From CAYPTY01 sp965659005 (GTDB taxonomy: Bacteria > Bacteroidota > Rhodothermia > Balneolales > Balneolaceae), in contig CBFHVG010000067.1 in the NCBI GenBank assembly GCA_965659005.1, positions 1 to 25,183 on the forward strand: a stretch of DNA of 25,183 nucleotides, given 5' to 3'. Below are positions 24,072 to 25,183 of this stretch, one piece after another. The first letter of the stretch is position 1. Each line of letters begins with the position of its first letter. The notes below the pieces were generated by a model, which made no database searches, had not been told where the DNA came from, and worked only from the letters and a program-made list of their open reading frames with translations. Both the position numbers and the translations under genes were made by a program.

Positions 24072-24752
24072 ATGCCATCTTTTTCAAAAGCATTAAACTC
24101 ACAGGTCGGTCGAAAATTAATGACGGGCATCACCGGAGTTGCACTGATGCTGTTTTTGATTGTTCACCTAGCAGGAAATTTAACCCTTTTTGCTGGTGAA
24201 ACTGCCTTCAACGCTTATGTTCATAAATTAGAATCGCTCGGGCCATTACTGTATGTTGCAGAGGCTATACTGGCTTTCTTGTTTCTTTATCATGCTGTTC
24301 TGGGAATTAATATTTGGTTGCACAAGAGAAAGGCCAGACCAAACAGATACGAAGTCTATAAAACTAAAGGTGGTGCAAGTCATCAGTCTCTTGCTTCGAA
24401 GTCAATGATTTTCACAGGAACTGTGATTCTCATATTTTTAGTCGCTCATATTATTCACTTCAAATTTGGGGCTTATTATGAGACTTCTCTTGATGGGGAA
24501 ACTGTTCGTGATCTGAAAAGACTTGTTGTAGAAGCTTTCAGCCGTCCACTCGATACTTTTCTCTATGTAGGCGTATTGTTGCTTGTTATTCTTCATTTAA
24601 GCCATGGGTTCTGGAGTGCATTTACATCACTTGGAATGAAACATGGTGAAACTTCAAAGAAAGTTCAGCTCGCAGCCTATGGATTTGCCATTGTGTTGAT
24701 GGGCGCTTTTATCTTTATCCCGCTCTATATTTTCTTCGGCGGCTTAAGTTAA
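24072..24752 (+). CDS. sdhC: Succinate dehydrogenase cytochrome b558 subunit
   Basis: A 226-residue single-chain membrane anchor of succinate:menaquinone oxidoreductase or fumarate reductase. Five membrane segments are visible (about 16-40, 58-83, 110-130, 160-180 and 200-223). Heme-axial histidine candidates are His32 (FLIVHLAGN), His74 (FLYHAVLG), His126 (VAHIIHF) and His175 (LHLSHGFW), as in the Bacillus/Bacteroidota di-heme b558 type. This subunit takes the place of the separate SdhC and SdhD chains of Proteobacteria. It is followed 33 bases later by sdhA, and sdhB is presumably just beyond the window. The ATG is set by the conserved RKLMTGITGVALMLF run. Confidence 0.95.
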   Translation: MPSFSKALNSQVGRKLMTGITGVALMLFLIVHLAGNLTLFAGETAFNAYVHKLESLGPLLYVAEAILAFLFLYHAVLGINIWLHKRKARPNRYEVYKTKGGASHQSLASKSMIFTGTVILIFLVAHIIHFKFGAYYETSLDGETVRDLKRLVVEAFSRPLDTFLYVGVLLLVILHLSHGFWSAFTSLGMKHGETSKKVQLAAYGFAIVLMGAFIFIPLYIFFGGLS

Positions 24753-24785
24753 TGGTACAAAACAAAGGATTTTAAATTAACTGAT

Positions 24786-25183
24786 ATGAGTATCAAATTA
24801 GATTCAAAAACACCAGATGGCCCACTAGAAGAGAAGTGGAGCAAGCACCAGAAAGACATGAAACTGGTTGCCCCTAACAACAAGCGTAAGTATGAAGTAA
24901 TTGTTGTTGGTACAGGTTTAGCCGGTGGGGCTGCTGCGGCTAGTTTAGCCGAACTAGGTTATAACGTGACCGCATTCTGTATTCAGGATTCAGCCCGACG
25001 TGCACACTCTATTGCTGCTCAGGGTGGTATTAATGCTGCAAAGAATTATCCAAATGATGGCGATAGTGTATGGAGATTATTCTATGACACTATTAAAGGT
25101 GGTGACTATCGTTCAAGAGAATCAAATGTGTACCGCCTTGCTGAAAATGCTAACCTGATTATTGATCAGGCTGTAGCACAAGG
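24786..25183 (+). CDS. sdhA: Succinate dehydrogenase flavoprotein subunit, N-terminal part (cut by window edge)
   Basis: The first 132 codons of SdhA, the FAD subunit that oxidises succinate to fumarate. The dinucleotide-binding loop is VVGTGLAGGAAAASLAELG (40-58). ARRAHSIAAQGGIN (70-83) contains His74, the residue that covalently holds FAD. DTIKGGDYRSRESNVYRLAE follows. The GGDYRSR segment is characteristic of the Bacteroidota/epsilon-type menaquinone enzyme. The start ATG at 24786 precedes a 35-residue non-conserved N-terminus. The rest of the protein, including the active-site Arg and His, lies beyond the right edge. Confidence 0.96.
   Translation, partial: MSIKLDSKTPDGPLEEKWSKHQKDMKLVAPNNKRKYEVIVVGTGLAGGAAAASLAELGYNVTAFCIQDSARRAHSIAAQGGINAAKNYPNDGDSVWRLFYDTIKGGDYRSRESNVYRLAENANLIIDQAVAQ

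Overview
The window looks like a core-genome segment of a low-GC, Gram-negative bacterium of the Bacteroidota/Balneolota (Rhodothermota-like) neighbourhood. The evidence for this is indirect: a single-subunit cytochrome b558-type SdhC followed directly by SdhA, menaquinone-type respiration (MenG), genes that mostly lack Shine-Dalgarno sequences and start at or across the previous stop codon, and a few upstream regions that fit a TTG / TAnnTTTG-like promoter. A stand-alone FabZ, rather than the LpxC-FabZ fusion usual in Bacteroidetes proper, and a RodZ gene would fit Balneolales. This assignment is an inference; no rRNA marker is present. The window is densely coded: I see no tRNA, rRNA, CRISPR array, insertion sequence or prophage, and no gene-free stretch longer than about 122 bases.

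Layout from left to right. (1) Positions 1-7295, all minus strand: rodZ - ligA - 7TM-HD phosphodiesterase (pgpH-like) - xerD - gamma-glutamyltransferase (cut by the window edge). This is a cell-shape, DNA-joining, nucleotide-signalling and chromosome-resolution cluster. (2) Positions 7393-12192, plus strand: comF, an unrecognised membrane protein, a histidine phosphatase, menG, fabZ, panB and surE, with very tight spacing from menG to surE. (3) Positions 12189-16437, minus strand: yicC - gmk - rpoZ - coaBC, a widely conserved order, followed by a small anchored protein of unknown function and a family I-like lipase whose end overlaps the end of surE. (4) Positions 16556-18942, plus strand: a NodU/CmcH-type carbamoyltransferase followed by a 49-residue DUF5989-like membrane peptide and an SxtJ-like membrane protein. 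This is the least understood unit of the window. (5) Positions 18957-23949, minus strand: a YigZ/IMPACT protein, a PduO-type cobalamin adenosyltransferase, a membrane-anchored SGNH-hydrolase/TPR protein, a GlmM-type phosphohexomutase and MsrB. (6) Positions 24072-25183, plus strand: sdhC and the start of sdhA, a succinate dehydrogenase operon running off the right edge.

Several genes connect functionally. PanB (pantothenate synthesis) and CoaBC (pantothenate to CoA) sit in opposite operons. MenG makes the menaquinone that SdhCAB would reduce. RodZ and GlmM both serve the cell envelope, and FabZ serves fatty-acid supply. The most interesting items are the carbamoyltransferase/DUF5989/SxtJ triad with its non-ATG third gene, the SGNH-TPR protein with an atypical GGSS nucleophile motif, the lipase plus small anchored partner, and a perfect 8-bp palindrome in front of comF.
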